Counted from the first letter of the stretch, positions 1 to 8,498 are shown. The stretch is DNA of 64,000 nucleotides from VAXT01 sp963728535 (GCA_963728535.1 CAVSKK010000001.1:1364001-1428000); one strand, 5' to 3'. The notes: generated by a model from the letters alone, not told the origin. Made by a program: numbers and translations.

Positions 1-2
1 CA

Positions 3-569
3 CGCGTCCTCCAACTGCGCTCGGTCGAGTTCGCTCGTAATCACGAGGTCAAGCTGCACGTCCGATCGAGCTTCTCGGAGGCCGACGGCACGTGGATTCG
101 CAAGGAGGACGCACGAATGCTCGAGAAGGCCCTCATCTCAGGCGTGACCCACAGCCTCGAACAGACCGTTTACCGAGTCGAGGGCGCGCCGGTCGCCCAG
201 CTCTTCGAGGCGCTCGCCGCTCAGGGTGTCAACGTCGACCTGGTCGTCCAGACCGGCCCGGAGATCGTCTTCTCCGCGCCCGAGCGCTCCGAGACGGAAG
301 CTGCGCTCGAGGGCCTGGGCGCCGTGTGGTCGGCCCGCGACGACCTCGGTCAGGTCAGCATCGTCGGAGCGGGGATGAGGAGCCATCCGGGTGTGGCTGC
401 AAAGGCGTTCTCGACCCTCGAGGAGCTTGGCATCAAGCCGGAGATCGTGACCACGTCGCCGATCAAGATCGCGTGCTTCATCCCTCGTGATCAGGTCGAG
501 GATGCCGTCCGAGCACTGCATGCCGCCTTCGAGCTCGACAGCCCCGAGGCTCTGAGAGCGCATGACTGA
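3..569 (+). CDS. lysC: aspartate kinase, C-terminal part (5' truncated by window edge)
   Basis: The frame is open from base 3 and reads through to TGA at 567-569, giving the last 188 residues of aspartokinase (ATP + L-aspartate to aspartyl-4-phosphate, first step of Lys/Thr/Met and diaminopimelate synthesis, cytosolic). What is visible is the regulatory half: SFSEADGTW and ALISGVTHS at the entry to the first ACT domain, then VSIVGAGMRSHPGVAAKAF and TTSPIKIACFI of the second ACT domain. The catalytic amino-kinase domain lies outside the window. An ATG at 117 is internal and should not be taken as the start, although some aspartokinases also make a separate regulatory chain from an internal start. 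The gene overlaps asd by 8 bp, the usual lysC-asd operon. Confidence 0.95.
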   Translation, partial: RVLQLRSVEFARNHEVKLHVRSSFSEADGTWIRKEDARMLEKALISGVTHSLEQTVYRVEGAPVAQLFEALAAQGVNVDLVVQTGPEIVFSAPERSETEAALEGLGAVWSARDDLGQVSIVGAGMRSHPGVAAKAFSTLEELGIKPEIVTTSPIKIACFIPRDQVEDAVRALHAAFELDSPEALRAHD

Positions 570-1506
570 TCCGCGCATCGGCGTGGTCGGCGCGACCGGG
601 GCGGTCGGGCAGGTCACACTGGCGCTCCTCGCCGAGCGTGGCTTCGGCCGGGTTCGCGCGTTCGCCTCCAGCCGTTCCGCCGGCACGACCGTCGCCTACG
701 GGGACGGCGAGCTCGGTGTCGAGGAAGCAACGGTCGAGGCGCTCGGAGCCGGTGACCTAGACCTCTGCTTCTTCTCCGTCGGGACTGGGCCGAGCAGCGA
801 GCTGGTGCCCGCGGCCGTCCAGGGTGGCGCAGTTTGCGTGGACAAGTCGTCCGCATTCCGGCTCACCGACGGCGTGCCGCTCGTCGTTCCGGAGGTGAAC
901 GGCGACAGGGCGACCACGCACGAAGGAATCGTGGCGAACCCGAACTGCTCCACCGTCCAGCTCGTCTGCGCGCTGGCGCCACTGCACGAGGCGGCTGGCC
1001 TCCGGAGCATTCGCGTCGCCACCTATCAGTCGGCATCGGGCGCCGGAGTCGAGCGGATGGAGCAGCTGCGAGCCCAGGCGCCCGGTGACGGTGACGTCGT
1101 CATGGACTGGGACTTCGACGGCGACGAGTCCGACGAAGAGTCGAAGCTGCGCGCCGAGACTCGGAAGATCCTCGAGTTGCCGGAGTTGCCGGTGAGCGCG
1201 ACCTGTGCCCGGGTGCCGGTTCTCGTTGGCCATTCGCAAGCCGTATGGGTCGAGACGGACGAGCCGCTCTCGCCGGAACAGGCTCGTGAGGCGCTCGCTT
1301 CGGCTCCGTCGGTGCGAGTGAGCGACCGGCCGACCGCGCGCGAGGCGGCGGGCGGGGACGACGTGCTCGTCGGGCGCATCCGGAAAGACACCGCCGGCGG
1401 CGGGCTCGCACTCTGGATCGTTTGCGACAACTTGCGCAAGGGCGCGGCGCTGAACGCGATCCAGATCGCAGAGCTGCTGCTGGCGCGGCGCGCCGTCGCA
1501 GCCTAG
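562..1506 (+). CDS. asd: aspartate-semialdehyde dehydrogenase
   Basis: 314 residues. It reduces aspartyl-4-phosphate to aspartate semialdehyde with NADPH, the step after LysC. The N-terminal Rossmann motif is GVVGATGAVGQ (about residues 7-17). The catalytic cysteine is in NPNCSTVQL (about residue 132) and the conserved segment YQSASGAGVERM follows. Length is a little short of the usual 330-345 residues. The ATG at 562 lies inside the end of lysC and overlaps it by 8 bp, so the pair is translationally coupled. Family assignment is secure. Confidence 0.96.
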   Translation: MTDPRIGVVGATGAVGQVTLALLAERGFGRVRAFASSRSAGTTVAYGDGELGVEEATVEALGAGDLDLCFFSVGTGPSSELVPAAVQGGAVCVDKSSAFRLTDGVPLVVPEVNGDRATTHEGIVANPNCSTVQLVCALAPLHEAAGLRSIRVATYQSASGAGVERMEQLRAQAPGDGDVVMDWDFDGDESDEESKLRAETRKILELPELPVSATCARVPVLVGHSQAVWVETDEPLSPEQAREALASAPSVRVSDRPTAREAAGGDDVLVGRIRKDTAGGGLALWIVCDNLRKGAALNAIQIAELLLARRAVAA

Positions 1507-1540
1507 TTTCAGGGTCGGAAGACCGGGCAGAAATCCCGGC

Positions 1541-1663
1541 ATGGCACTCACACCACGTTGGATCGTCGTGGGCCTCGTGCTGACTGCGGTCGTGGCTGCA
1601 ATCGTGATCTACGCAGTTACGGGCAGCAGCAGCGGAGGCGGCGGCGGCGGAGGGCCGTACTAA
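1541..1663 (+). CDS. small single-TM protein with glycine-rich tail, unknown
   Basis: A 40-residue ORF 34 bp after asd. It has a short basic N-terminus (MALTPRW), one hydrophobic segment (residues 8-26), then a Ser/Gly run and a Pro-Tyr end. It is too short for a normal ORF cut-off. The composition (one TM helix plus polyglycine tail) resembles small membrane proteins common in actinobacteria, but I recognise no family. There is no clear ribosome-binding site; a 5-bp hairpin (CCGGG/CCCGG, 1523-1539) ends directly before the ATG, which could instead mark the end of the asd transcript. Treat as possible. Confidence 0.4.
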   Translation: MALTPRWIVVGLVLTAVVAAIVIYAVTGSSSGGGGGGGPY

Positions 1664-1726
1664 CCGGTCGCTCGCACAGAGCCTTCAGCCAGCGTGAACC
1701 CCGAGCTCGCTTCTGTTGGCACCAAA

Positions 1727-1787
1727 CGGAGTCAGGTCTTGCCGTTGGAGTTCGCCCCCGAATGGCGTAGCGCAAGACCTGACTCCG
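1727..1787. repeat. REP/MITE-like palindrome, 16-bp perfect arms
   Basis: The arms CGGAGTCAGGTCTTGC (1727-1742) and GCAAGACCTGACTCCG (1772-1787) are perfect inverted repeats around a 29-nt loop. It sits in the 289-bp gap 1664-1952, in which I find no other gene. The GAGTCAGGTCTTGC/GCAAGACCTGACTC core is of a kind I associate with REP sequences linked to single-domain Y1 (IS200-like, RAYT) transposases; this link is from memory and inferred. No transposase is present in the window. It could also act as a bidirectional transcription terminator between the asd operon and the leftward acetyltransferase. Confidence 0.6.
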
Positions 1788-1952
1788 CTCTTACGTTTCG
1801 CCGCGCGGTAGCGCTTTTTTTCGAGCGCAAGGCCCGCTCCCGCACAACCGCTCACCTTGCGGCCCAGGTACCCATGACCTCCTCCCCACGTCGAGCCTAA
1901 CGAGAAATTCCGCACGCGTGGGTGACGGAAATGCGCCGATTGTGTGTCGGCG

Positions 1953-2576
1953 CTACGGGCCCGGAGGCACGGGGGCGGGAGCCGGGAAGAACGCCTCCTT
2001 GACCACCTTCAGGACTTTCTCGCGGCTGCCTTCCACGACCGGCTGCAGCCCGCCGAGTTCGAGCCGCGCGAGCTCCACGCGTCCCTGCGTTCGAACCGTC
2101 TGGAACCCAAAATCCGAGAGGAAATCCCGCGGGAACACCGTGCGGTGCACGAGGAAGCGCTCGTGTGCGGACTCTCCTTCCGGATACCTGTACGCGAAAG
2201 TCTCGAGCGCCTTCGCCCGCTTGTCGCGTGCATCGCCGATCGCCGCGAGGAACAGCGACTGCAGGATCCAGGGGCTCGCCCGCTCGACGAGGTACGCGCA
2301 GGTGACGAGCACCGCGTCCTCGGACGGCGGGCCCGCGGGCAGCTCCCACGCGCGCGGGAAGAGCTCGGCCGGGCCGTATTGCATCGACCCGATCACGCTT
2401 CCGTCGTCGTCGCGGTAAACCGCCCCCCAGGCGCCCCAGTCGTCCTCCGCCTTCTCGATCCAGCGGCGCTTGTCGACGCCGCGTCCGTTCTTCGACTGCC
2501 ACCACACGCAGCCGTGGCAAACGGCCGGCGCCTCCTCGAGCGTTAGTCCGGTCAGGCCGGCGACTCTCGTGCTCAC
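1953..2576 (-). CDS. GNAT-family N-acetyltransferase (putative)
   Basis: 207 residues from GTG at 2576. An early CHGCVWWQSKNG motif (about residues 18-29) is followed by a GNAT-like core in which a Trp-rich beta region (DWGAWGAVYRDDDGSVIGS) leads to long helices. Substrate cannot be named. Longer starts up to 2642 are open, but the start at 2576 is supported by TAGAAT at 2589-2584, 7 nt upstream, matching the -10 pattern of many genes here, and by the loss of the low-complexity Arg/Pro N-terminus. The gene is alone on its strand, downstream of a double hairpin that probably ends the neighbouring metallophosphoesterase transcript. Confidence 0.7.
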   Translation of the reverse strand: MSTRVAGLTGLTLEEAPAVCHGCVWWQSKNGRGVDKRRWIEKAEDDWGAWGAVYRDDDGSVIGSMQYGPAELFPRAWELPAGPPSEDAVLVTCAYLVERASPWILQSLFLAAIGDARDKRAKALETFAYRYPEGESAHERFLVHRTVFPRDFLSDFGFQTVRTQGRVELARLELGGLQPVVEGSREKVLKVVKEAFFPAPAPVPPGP

Positions 2577-2601
2577 TCCGGGGATTCTAGGACGAGGTGG
2601 T

Positions 2602-2650
2602 CCCGGGCCACGGGCCCGGGACTCGCGGAAAGTGCTTCGCACTTTCCGCG
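2602..2650 (-). terminator. tandem hairpins after the metallophosphoesterase gene
   Basis: Two perfect stem-loops lie 60-110 nt past the stop codon of the leftward gene at 2711. One is CCCGGGCC/GGCCCGGG (2602-2620, 8-bp stem, 3-nt loop). The other is CGCGGAAAGTGC/GCACTTTCCGCG (2624-2650, 12-bp stem, TTC loop). There is no U-tract, as is common for actinobacterial intrinsic terminators. They also lie just upstream of the acetyltransferase promoter, so they would insulate that gene. Confidence 0.55.
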
Positions 2651-2710
2651 ACTAAGAGCACAACTGCCGAGGGACGACGCCCGAATAGGCCCGCCCATGC
2701 CACGGTCGAA

Positions 2711-3523
2711 CTATTCAGAGCACCCTAGGCGGAGCTCGGTCGCCTCCGGCCGGGCGAAGAACCGGAAGGGCACGAGCGTCGTGCCTAGACCCGGCGAGAC
2801 ATGCAGAACACCGCCCGGGCGACGGTAGAGCCCCTCCGCGTAGGTCGCGCGGAGGTGCGCGAGTCTGAGCTTGCCGCGTCCATATGGGATGCAGATCTGG
2901 CCGCCGTGGAGATGGCCGGCGAGAACGAGGTCGAACACGCCGGCCGGCACCTTGTCGATCACATAGGGGAAGTGGCAGAGCAGGATGCGGAGATCGGCGT
3001 CCGGGTCGACCAGCCGTTCCGGGTGAGCGGTGCCCTGCAAATACGACCGAGGATCGACCCCGACGACCTGCACTCTCCGACCACGAAGCTCGATGACTTG
3101 CGCCTCGTCCGCCAGGACGATGGTGGAGCCGAGCTCGGTGACCGCGCTCGGCTTCGAGAACGGGTCGCGGGAGCTCGCGTAGTCGTGGTTCCCAAGCACC
3201 GCGAAGGAGCCGGGCAAACAGTCGAGGAGCATGCGTAGCCGGGGCTCGGCTCGCGGCCGCGACAGCAGGTCGCCGGTGATCAGTGTCAGATCCGGCTGGC
3301 GCGCAGCCGCCCAGTGAACGGCCCGGTGGACGGCGTGCTCGCCGCGCGACGGAAAGCCGAGGTGAAAGTCCGACAGATGGACGATGCGTAGGCCGTCCAG
3401 TTCTGCCGGCAGGCCCGGGAGAGCCACGTTCAGCGTGCGGAGCCGCACCCAGCCGGCCTCGAACTGCCCCCACGCAGCGGCGGCGAGACCAATCGATCCA
3501 AGTGCGGCAAGAGGTCGCTTCAC
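2711..3523 (-). CDS. membrane-anchored metallophosphoesterase (YkuE/YaeI type)
   Basis: 270 residues, GTG start. Calcineurin-like fold with all metal-binding blocks in order: DFHLG (about residue 52), GDLL (about 84), GNHDY (about 111), CHFP (about 184) and GHLHGGQ (about 203). The N-terminus (about residues 4-19) is hydrophobic and may anchor or export the protein. Relatives hydrolyse phosphoesters such as UDP-2,3-diacylglucosamine-like lipids or cyclic nucleotides; the substrate here is unknown. It is followed by two strong hairpins and has an AGAGAAG ribosome-binding site close to the GTG. Confidence 0.88.
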   Translation of the reverse strand: MKRPLAALGSIGLAAAAWGQFEAGWVRLRTLNVALPGLPAELDGLRIVHLSDFHLGFPSRGEHAVHRAVHWAAARQPDLTLITGDLLSRPRAEPRLRMLLDCLPGSFAVLGNHDYASSRDPFSKPSAVTELGSTIVLADEAQVIELRGRRVQVVGVDPRSYLQGTAHPERLVDPDADLRILLCHFPYVIDKVPAGVFDLVLAGHLHGGQICIPYGRGKLRLAHLRATYAEGLYRRPGGVLHVSPGLGTTLVPFRFFARPEATELRLGCSE

Positions 3524-3583
3524 GGGCTTCTCTTTCTGTCTGGCGACCTGGAACTCTCTCGGTCGCCTCGGTGTAATGACGGC

Positions 3584-4487
3584 ATGCGTCTGATTCTGGC
3601 CGCCTCTGTGGCGGCGCTCCTCTCACTGGCCACAGGCGGCGGCGATCCGCCGAAGCTCGTCGCGACCATTACTACCGGTAGCGCGCCGTGTGGCGCGGTC
3701 GCTGCCTTCGGCTCGGTGTGGGTGGCGAACGACGGCGGCACGCTCGTCAGGATCAACCCGAGCACAAACCGCATTACGAAGCGAATTCGCGTGGGACGTG
3801 GAGCCTGCTCGCTGACGGCAGGTGCGGGCGCTCTTTGGATTGCCAACTACAAGCAGGGGCTCGTCCGCGTGCTTCCAGGCGGGAAGGTCACGCGAGTCGC
3901 GGTCGGCGCCGCACCCTTCGACGTGCTCGTCGCGTTCAAGCGGGTTTGGGTGACAGCCTGGGAAGACGGCCGGCTCACGGTCGTCAACCCCCGGACACTT
4001 CAAATCGTCCGCCGGATCGACATCGGCCCGCGCCCGGTCGGGCTGATCGCGCGGAACGGCGCGGTCTGGGTCGGCTTCGGCCGCAGCGCGACCGCAATCG
4101 CCCGCGTCAAACCCCTCGACTTCCGGGTCAAACGCGTGGACGTGGGCGTTCGCTCGCCCGGATGGTTCGTCACGCGGCGGAACCGGAGACCTGTGGATTC
4201 AGGCGAACGACGGCGACCTGTTGCATTTCGACCCGGTCGGCTTGCGAGTTCTCGCCCGTCTCCGTGTCGGCCGCACGCTCGGGCAGGGAGCCGTCGCGCC
4301 CGGCGGCACGATCTGGATGCCCGACAAGGAGCAGAGCCTCCTCTACCGGATCGACCCGAGCGAGGAGCGTGTTCTCGACTCGTTCCCGGCCGGCCCGGGT
4401 GCATACGTTGTGTTGCGTGCCTACGGCTCGATGTGGGTCACGAGCTATGCGGGCAACGACGTCGGCGCTTCAGTCCCTAATACCTAG
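3584..4487 (+). pseudogene. secreted beta-propeller (YncE/Vgb-like), frameshifted
   Basis: The first about 195 codons read as a signal peptide followed by blades with repeated GSVWVAND, GALWIANY, KRVWVTAW and GAVWVGFG motifs, typical of seven-blade YncE/virginiamycin-B-lyase-like propellers. Around 4165-4180 the homology jumps one frame: after VRSPGWFV the sequence continues as GGTGDLWIQANDGDLL, then PGGTIWMPDK and YGSMWVTSYAGNDV, to TAG at 4485-4487. This fits one inserted base in the CACGCGGCGG run. Near the end the first frame again gives a propeller-like tail (RRFSP, stop 4478-4480), so a second compensating shift is possible. It is either a real lesion or an assembly error. TGTAAT lies 6 nt before the ATG. 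The stop overlaps that of the leftward gene (CTAG). Confidence 0.75.
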
Positions 4488-5365
4488 ACCTCGAGCTTGT
4501 CGAGCATCGGCTTGACCGAGACGACGTGTCGCTTGAACTTCAGCTCCGACTCCTCGAGCCCGGCGGCCACGCCGATCAGCTGCGAGAGATGGAGGATCGG
4601 CATCTGGAAGTCGCGACCGGTCTTCGCCTTCAGCTTCGACTGCCACGCGTCGAGCGAGAGATGGCAGAGCGGGCAGGGCGTGACCATTGCGTCGGCCCCC
4701 GCCTCGGTCGCCTGCTCGATCGGCTGGATCAGCTCGCCGAGCGCTGTCTCCTCCCGCGCCTGGATGATCGGGAAGCCGCAGCACTTGATCTTGGCCGGGT
4801 AGTCGATCGCCTCTCCCCCGCAGGCGTCGATGATCGCCTCGAGCGAGTGCGGCTTGTCCGGGTCCTCGAAGCCGAGGAGCTTCGACGGCCGCAGGATCTG
4901 GCATCCGTAGAACGGCGCCACTTTCAGCCCCTTCAGCCCCTTGTGGGCGACTTGCTTCAGCTGTTCGTAGCCGTCACCCTCGGCGATCAGCCACAGGAAG
5001 TGCTTGACCTCGATCGACCCGCTGTACGGCGGGGCCCCGACGGTCTCGAGGTTGCGGTTCACGCGCTCGCGCAACTCCTCGTCGTTTTTCAGCTGCCAGT
5101 TCGCCTGGCGCAGGTTGAGCGTGCAGACGTTGCAGATCGTCATCAGCGTGTCGGCGCCTGTCTCTTCGCCGTAGGCGAGGATCCGCGCGTTCAGGTGCAG
5201 GTAGTAGTCCGGCTCGGCCTCGTGGATGTCGCCGGCTCCGCAACAGGTGACCGACTCCAGCTCGTCCAGCTCGATCCCGAGCTTCGGCGCGAGCGCCTGG
5301 GTGGAGGTGTCGAGCTCTTTCGCCGAGAGCGAGGCCAGGCAGCCCTTGTAGTAGGCGACTTTCAT
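4484..5365 (-). CDS. HdrB-like CCG-domain subunit of succinate dehydrogenase (SdhE type)
   Basis: 293 residues with two cysteine-rich CCG domains like heterodisulfide reductase HdrB: first CLAS...CCGAG...CNVCTLN (residues about 9-80), then YGCQILRPS...CCGFPI...CPLCHLS (about 154-235). These bind non-cubane [4Fe-4S]-type clusters in HdrB. No transmembrane helix is seen. Directly downstream of sdhB with a 4-nt ATGA overlap, it probably serves as the membrane-associating, electron-accepting subunit of a type-E succinate:quinone reductase in place of the usual haem b anchors SdhC/SdhD. The alternative, a lactate- or Hdr-like oxidoreductase, is less likely given the operon. Confidence 0.88.
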   Translation of the reverse strand: MKVAYYKGCLASLSAKELDTSTQALAPKLGIELDELESVTCCGAGDIHEAEPDYYLHLNARILAYGEETGADTLMTICNVCTLNLRQANWQLKNDEELRERVNRNLETVGAPPYSGSIEVKHFLWLIAEGDGYEQLKQVAHKGLKGLKVAPFYGCQILRPSKLLGFEDPDKPHSLEAIIDACGGEAIDYPAKIKCCGFPIIQAREETALGELIQPIEQATEAGADAMVTPCPLCHLSLDAWQSKLKAKTGRDFQMPILHLSQLIGVAAGLEESELKFKRHVVSVKPMLDKLEV

Positions 5366-6450
5366 GAGTCGTCCTCCGGCGATGCCGTTTCGCCGTGCGC
5401 TTCCTCGGCCACGACGTGCTCGACGCGCGCGAGCCCTCGCTCGCCCTGCACGATCCCGGCCGCTCCGTCACGGCCCTGCTCCTTGACGAGGTTGTAGAGC
5501 CTCCGAGCTTCGTCGACCTCGGCCGCGACGTGGATCGGCCCCGGCGGCGGCACCTTGCCCCGGCGGGCGAGCGCGAGCGCGAACTTCGTCTCCTTCAGCG
5601 CGCCGAAGATTCCCTGCGTCTTCGGCACGAGCTCCGTCTCGCGCAGCCAGCCGCTCGTCTTCGTGGACGTGACGAACCACTGCGCGTGCTTGGCCCCCAT
5701 GTCCCAGTTGATGTCGTGCTTGACCGACTCGGCGCCGAGCTTGGCGATCGCGTCGCGCGGGTCGACGCCCTTGGGGCAGCGCTCGTTGCAGAAATAGCAC
5801 CGCGTGCAGTCCCAGATCCCGTGCTCGTCGTTCAGCTCGTTCAGCCGCTCGACCTCGATGTTGTCGCGCGGATCGCCGACGAAGCGCATGCCCTTGGCAA
5901 GCGCAGCCGGGCCGCGAAAGTCCGGGTCGGCCTCCATCGCGTTGCACTCCGAGACGCAGCAGCCGCACATGATGCAGAGCGACTCCTTGGCGATCACGTT
6001 CATCTGCTGCTGGGACACGACTCGCTCGCGCTCCGCGGCCTCGTCGTAGCCCGCGTCGAGCCAGGGCTTTACGTCGCGGATCTTCTTCCAGAAGGGATCC
6101 ATGTCGACGACGAGGTCCCTGACGATCGGCATGTTCCCCATCGACGAGATGACCGGGACGTGGCCGCTCTCGACGATCGGCTTCATCCGCTCTTTACAGG
6201 CGAGGATCGCGCGGCCGTCCATGCGCATCCCGCAGGAGCCGCAGATCATCATCCGGCAGCTCTTGCGGTAGGCGAGCGTCCCGTCGTGGCGGTCCTTGAT
6301 GATGTCGAGCACATCGAGGAGGCAAGCCCATTCGGGCGCCTCGACCTCGTAGGTCTTGAGCTCGCGCTCGCCGTTTTCGTCGACGCGCCAGATCTTGAGT
6401 GCGACGTCCATGGTCGCGCCTTCCCAGCTGTGGACTGCGGCTTCGCTCAC
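5362..6450 (-). CDS. sdhB: succinate dehydrogenase iron-sulfur subunit
   Basis: 362 residues from GTG at 6450. An N-terminal ferredoxin domain carries the [2Fe-2S] ligands in SCRMMICGSCGMRMDG and ILAC; then come CIMCGCCVSEC ([4Fe-4S]) and CTRCYFCNERCPKG ([3Fe-4S] with a downstream Cys). It passes electrons from SdhA to the HdrB-like subunit. It is about 100 residues longer than a classical SdhB; the extra C-terminal part is acidic and Ala/Glu-rich. An upstream start at 6477 is possible, but the GTG at 6450 has an AGGAGAGG ribosome-binding site 9 nt upstream and overlaps the sdhA stop (TAGTG), so I use it. Confidence 0.95.
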   Translation of the reverse strand: MSEAAVHSWEGATMDVALKIWRVDENGERELKTYEVEAPEWACLLDVLDIIKDRHDGTLAYRKSCRMMICGSCGMRMDGRAILACKERMKPIVESGHVPVISSMGNMPIVRDLVVDMDPFWKKIRDVKPWLDAGYDEAAERERVVSQQQMNVIAKESLCIMCGCCVSECNAMEADPDFRGPAALAKGMRFVGDPRDNIEVERLNELNDEHGIWDCTRCYFCNERCPKGVDPRDAIAKLGAESVKHDINWDMGAKHAQWFVTSTKTSGWLRETELVPKTQGIFGALKETKFALALARRGKVPPPGPIHVAAEVDEARRLYNLVKEQGRDGAAGIVQGERGLARVEHVVAEEAHGETASPEDDS

Positions 6451-8135
6451 TAGTACGTCCTCTCCTGCGGCTGCCACTTCGTAACAGTCACCGGCTTCCA
6501 GTCCAGGACCGGCTGGTCGGCGACCCAGCGCACCATCGTGTGCTTCATGAAGTTCTCGTCGTCGCGGTCAGGGTAGTCGTGAGGCCGGGCGTGCGCGCCC
6601 CGGCTCTCCTTGCGCTCGAGGCCCGAGACGAGCATGCAAGACGCGAGCTCGAGCAGGAACCCGAGCTCGAGCGCCTGCGTCAGGTCGTTGTTGAAGACCT
6701 CGCCCTTGTCGTCGACGACGACGTTCTCGTAGCGCTCGCGGAGGTAGCCGACGATCCGCTCCTGCTCCTTCATCTGCTTCTCGCGCCGGAAGACGCCGAA
6801 GTTCTCGTGCATCGTCTTCGCGAGCTCGTCGCGAATCTGCCACGGCCGCTCGCCGTCTCGCCGGTCGAGCAGTGTCTTCAGCTCGCGCTGCGCGTCTGTC
6901 TCGACGCCTGACGGAACGGTGACCGTTGTGTTGGTCAGCGCCCAGTCCGCGGCAGCCGCACCGGCTCGCCTTCCGTACGTGATCGTCTCCATCAGCGCAT
7001 TGCCGCCGAGGCGGTTCGCGCCGTGCACGGAGACACAGGCACACTCGCCCGCCGCGTAGAGCCCCTCGAGCTCGGTCTTCCCTTCCTCGGTGTCCGTGTC
7101 GACACCGCCCATGTGGTAATGCGACCCGGGCCGGACCGGGATCGGCTCCTTGATCGGATCGACGCCCGCGAACACCATCGACAACTCGCGCGTCCCGTGC
7201 AGGCGCTCCAGGATCTTCTCCGCCCCCAGGTGGCGCAGGTCGAGCAGGACATTGCCGTCCACGCCCCGGCCCTCGTCGATCTCCGTCTGCTCTGCCCGCG
7301 AGATCACGTCGCGGCTCGCAAGCTCCATTGCGTTCGGCGCATAGTCCTTGAGGAAGCGCTCCCCGTCGGCGTTCAGGAGGTAAGCGCCCTCGCCGCGGCA
7401 GCCTTCGGTGATGAGCACACCCGTCGGCGCAAGCGTCGTCGGGTGGAACTGCATCATCTCCATGTCCTTCAGCGGCACTCCCGCCCGCAGCGCCATCGCC
7501 ATCCCGTCCCCGGTGCAGGCGTAGGCGTTCGTCGTGCCCGCATAGAGCCGGCCCGCGCCGCCCGTGGCGAGGATGACCGTCTTGGCGCCGATCGTCTTCA
7601 GGCCGCCGTTCAGAAGATCCCACGCGATCACGCCCTGGCACCGATCGTCGTCGACCACCAGCTTCCAGGCGAAGAACTCTTCGTAGACCCGGAGATCGCG
7701 CTTCATCACCTGTTCGTAACAGACGTGGATCAGGACATGGCCCGTGATGTCGGCCGCATACGCGGTGCGGGGCTCGCCGGCCGCGCCGAAGGGCCGCTGC
7801 GCGATCCGGCCGTCCTCGGTGCGCGAGAAGACGGCGCCCCAGTGCTCGAGCTGGTAGACGTCGCCGGGCGCCTCGTTGCAGAGGATCTCGATCGCGTCCT
7901 GGTCGCCGAGGTAGTCGGAGCCCTTGACCGTGTCGTAGGCGTGCTTCTCGGGATCGTCCTCCGAGGCGTTGCCGAGCGCGGCGTTGATCCCGCCCTCCGC
8001 GGCGCCGGAGTGACTGCGTACCGGATGGATCTTCGAGAGCAGCGCGACGTCGGCGCCGAGATCGTGTGCCTCGATAGCGGCCCGCATGCCCGCCAGGCCG
8101 GCCCCTACGACGAGCACGTCGTGCGTCGCATCCAC
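6450..8135 (-). CDS. sdhA: succinate dehydrogenase flavoprotein subunit
   Basis: 561 residues. FAD-binding dinucleotide fold VVGAGLAGMRAA (about 9-20), the covalent-FAD histidine region HSGAAEGGINAALG (about 42-55), active-site segments MMQFHPTTL, TEGCRGEGAYLLN and SRAEQTEI, and the C-terminal HMGGVDTD and GANRLGGNALMET motifs. It oxidises succinate to fumarate on the cytoplasmic face. First gene of the minus-strand operon sdhA-sdhB-HdrB-like. A GGGGAG element about 8 nt before the ATG can serve as ribosome-binding site. Fumarate reduction is also possible for such enzymes, but the TCA-rich context favours SDH. Confidence 0.96.
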   Translation of the reverse strand: MDATHDVLVVGAGLAGMRAAIEAHDLGADVALLSKIHPVRSHSGAAEGGINAALGNASEDDPEKHAYDTVKGSDYLGDQDAIEILCNEAPGDVYQLEHWGAVFSRTEDGRIAQRPFGAAGEPRTAYAADITGHVLIHVCYEQVMKRDLRVYEEFFAWKLVVDDDRCQGVIAWDLLNGGLKTIGAKTVILATGGAGRLYAGTTNAYACTGDGMAMALRAGVPLKDMEMMQFHPTTLAPTGVLITEGCRGEGAYLLNADGERFLKDYAPNAMELASRDVISRAEQTEIDEGRGVDGNVLLDLRHLGAEKILERLHGTRELSMVFAGVDPIKEPIPVRPGSHYHMGGVDTDTEEGKTELEGLYAAGECACVSVHGANRLGGNALMETITYGRRAGAAAADWALTNTTVTVPSGVETDAQRELKTLLDRRDGERPWQIRDELAKTMHENFGVFRREKQMKEQERIVGYLRERYENVVVDDKGEVFNNDLTQALELGFLLELASCMLVSGLERKESRGAHARPHDYPDRDDENFMKHTMVRWVADQPVLDWKPVTVTKWQPQERTY

Positions 8136-8201
8136 TAGCTCCCCACGCTATCGAAAGCGGGGCTGCGAAAAGTTCGTTACAGGTCGGGCAAGCCCGAGAT
8201 G

Positions 8202-8498
8202 CTACGCCGCAGACTGACTGGCATCGAGCCCGCGACGGGCACGATGCCGGCGTTCGATCTCGGCGCGAAGACCGGCGCCGAACCCACCCTCGAAACGGAG
8301 CTCGACTCCGGACTGCTCCGCGAGTGCCCTGTCGAGTGCCGGACGACTCACCGTCCCAAGCTCGACGAGGATCTCACCAAGCGGATCGCCGTTCTCGACC
8401 TGAGTCTTGAGCGCATGATCGAGCTCGTCGCTCGAGACTTCGCCTTGCTGCGCGAGCAGTGCTCCCAGCAAGGTCCGATCGCCGCAGTTGTCGTCCAT
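8202..8498 (-). CDS. stand-alone MshEN/GspE N-terminal-like domain protein
   Basis: 98 residues from ATG at 8498, chosen because AGGAGAAGGG precedes it; longer frames to 8690 lack a good site. The sequence LLGALLAQQGEVSSDELDHAL, then PLGEILVELGTVSRPALDRALAEQ, shows the paired helical repeats of the MshEN/type II secretion ATPase N-terminal domain, which in some proteins binds c-di-GMP. No ATPase domain follows; the C-terminus is Arg-rich. It stands alone between sdhA and pckA. A c-di-GMP or scaffold role is only a guess. Confidence 0.65.
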   Translation of the reverse strand: MDDNCGDRTLLGALLAQQGEVSSDELDHALKTQVENGDPLGEILVELGTVSRPALDRALAEQSGVELRFEGGFGAGLRAEIERRHRARRGLDASQSAA

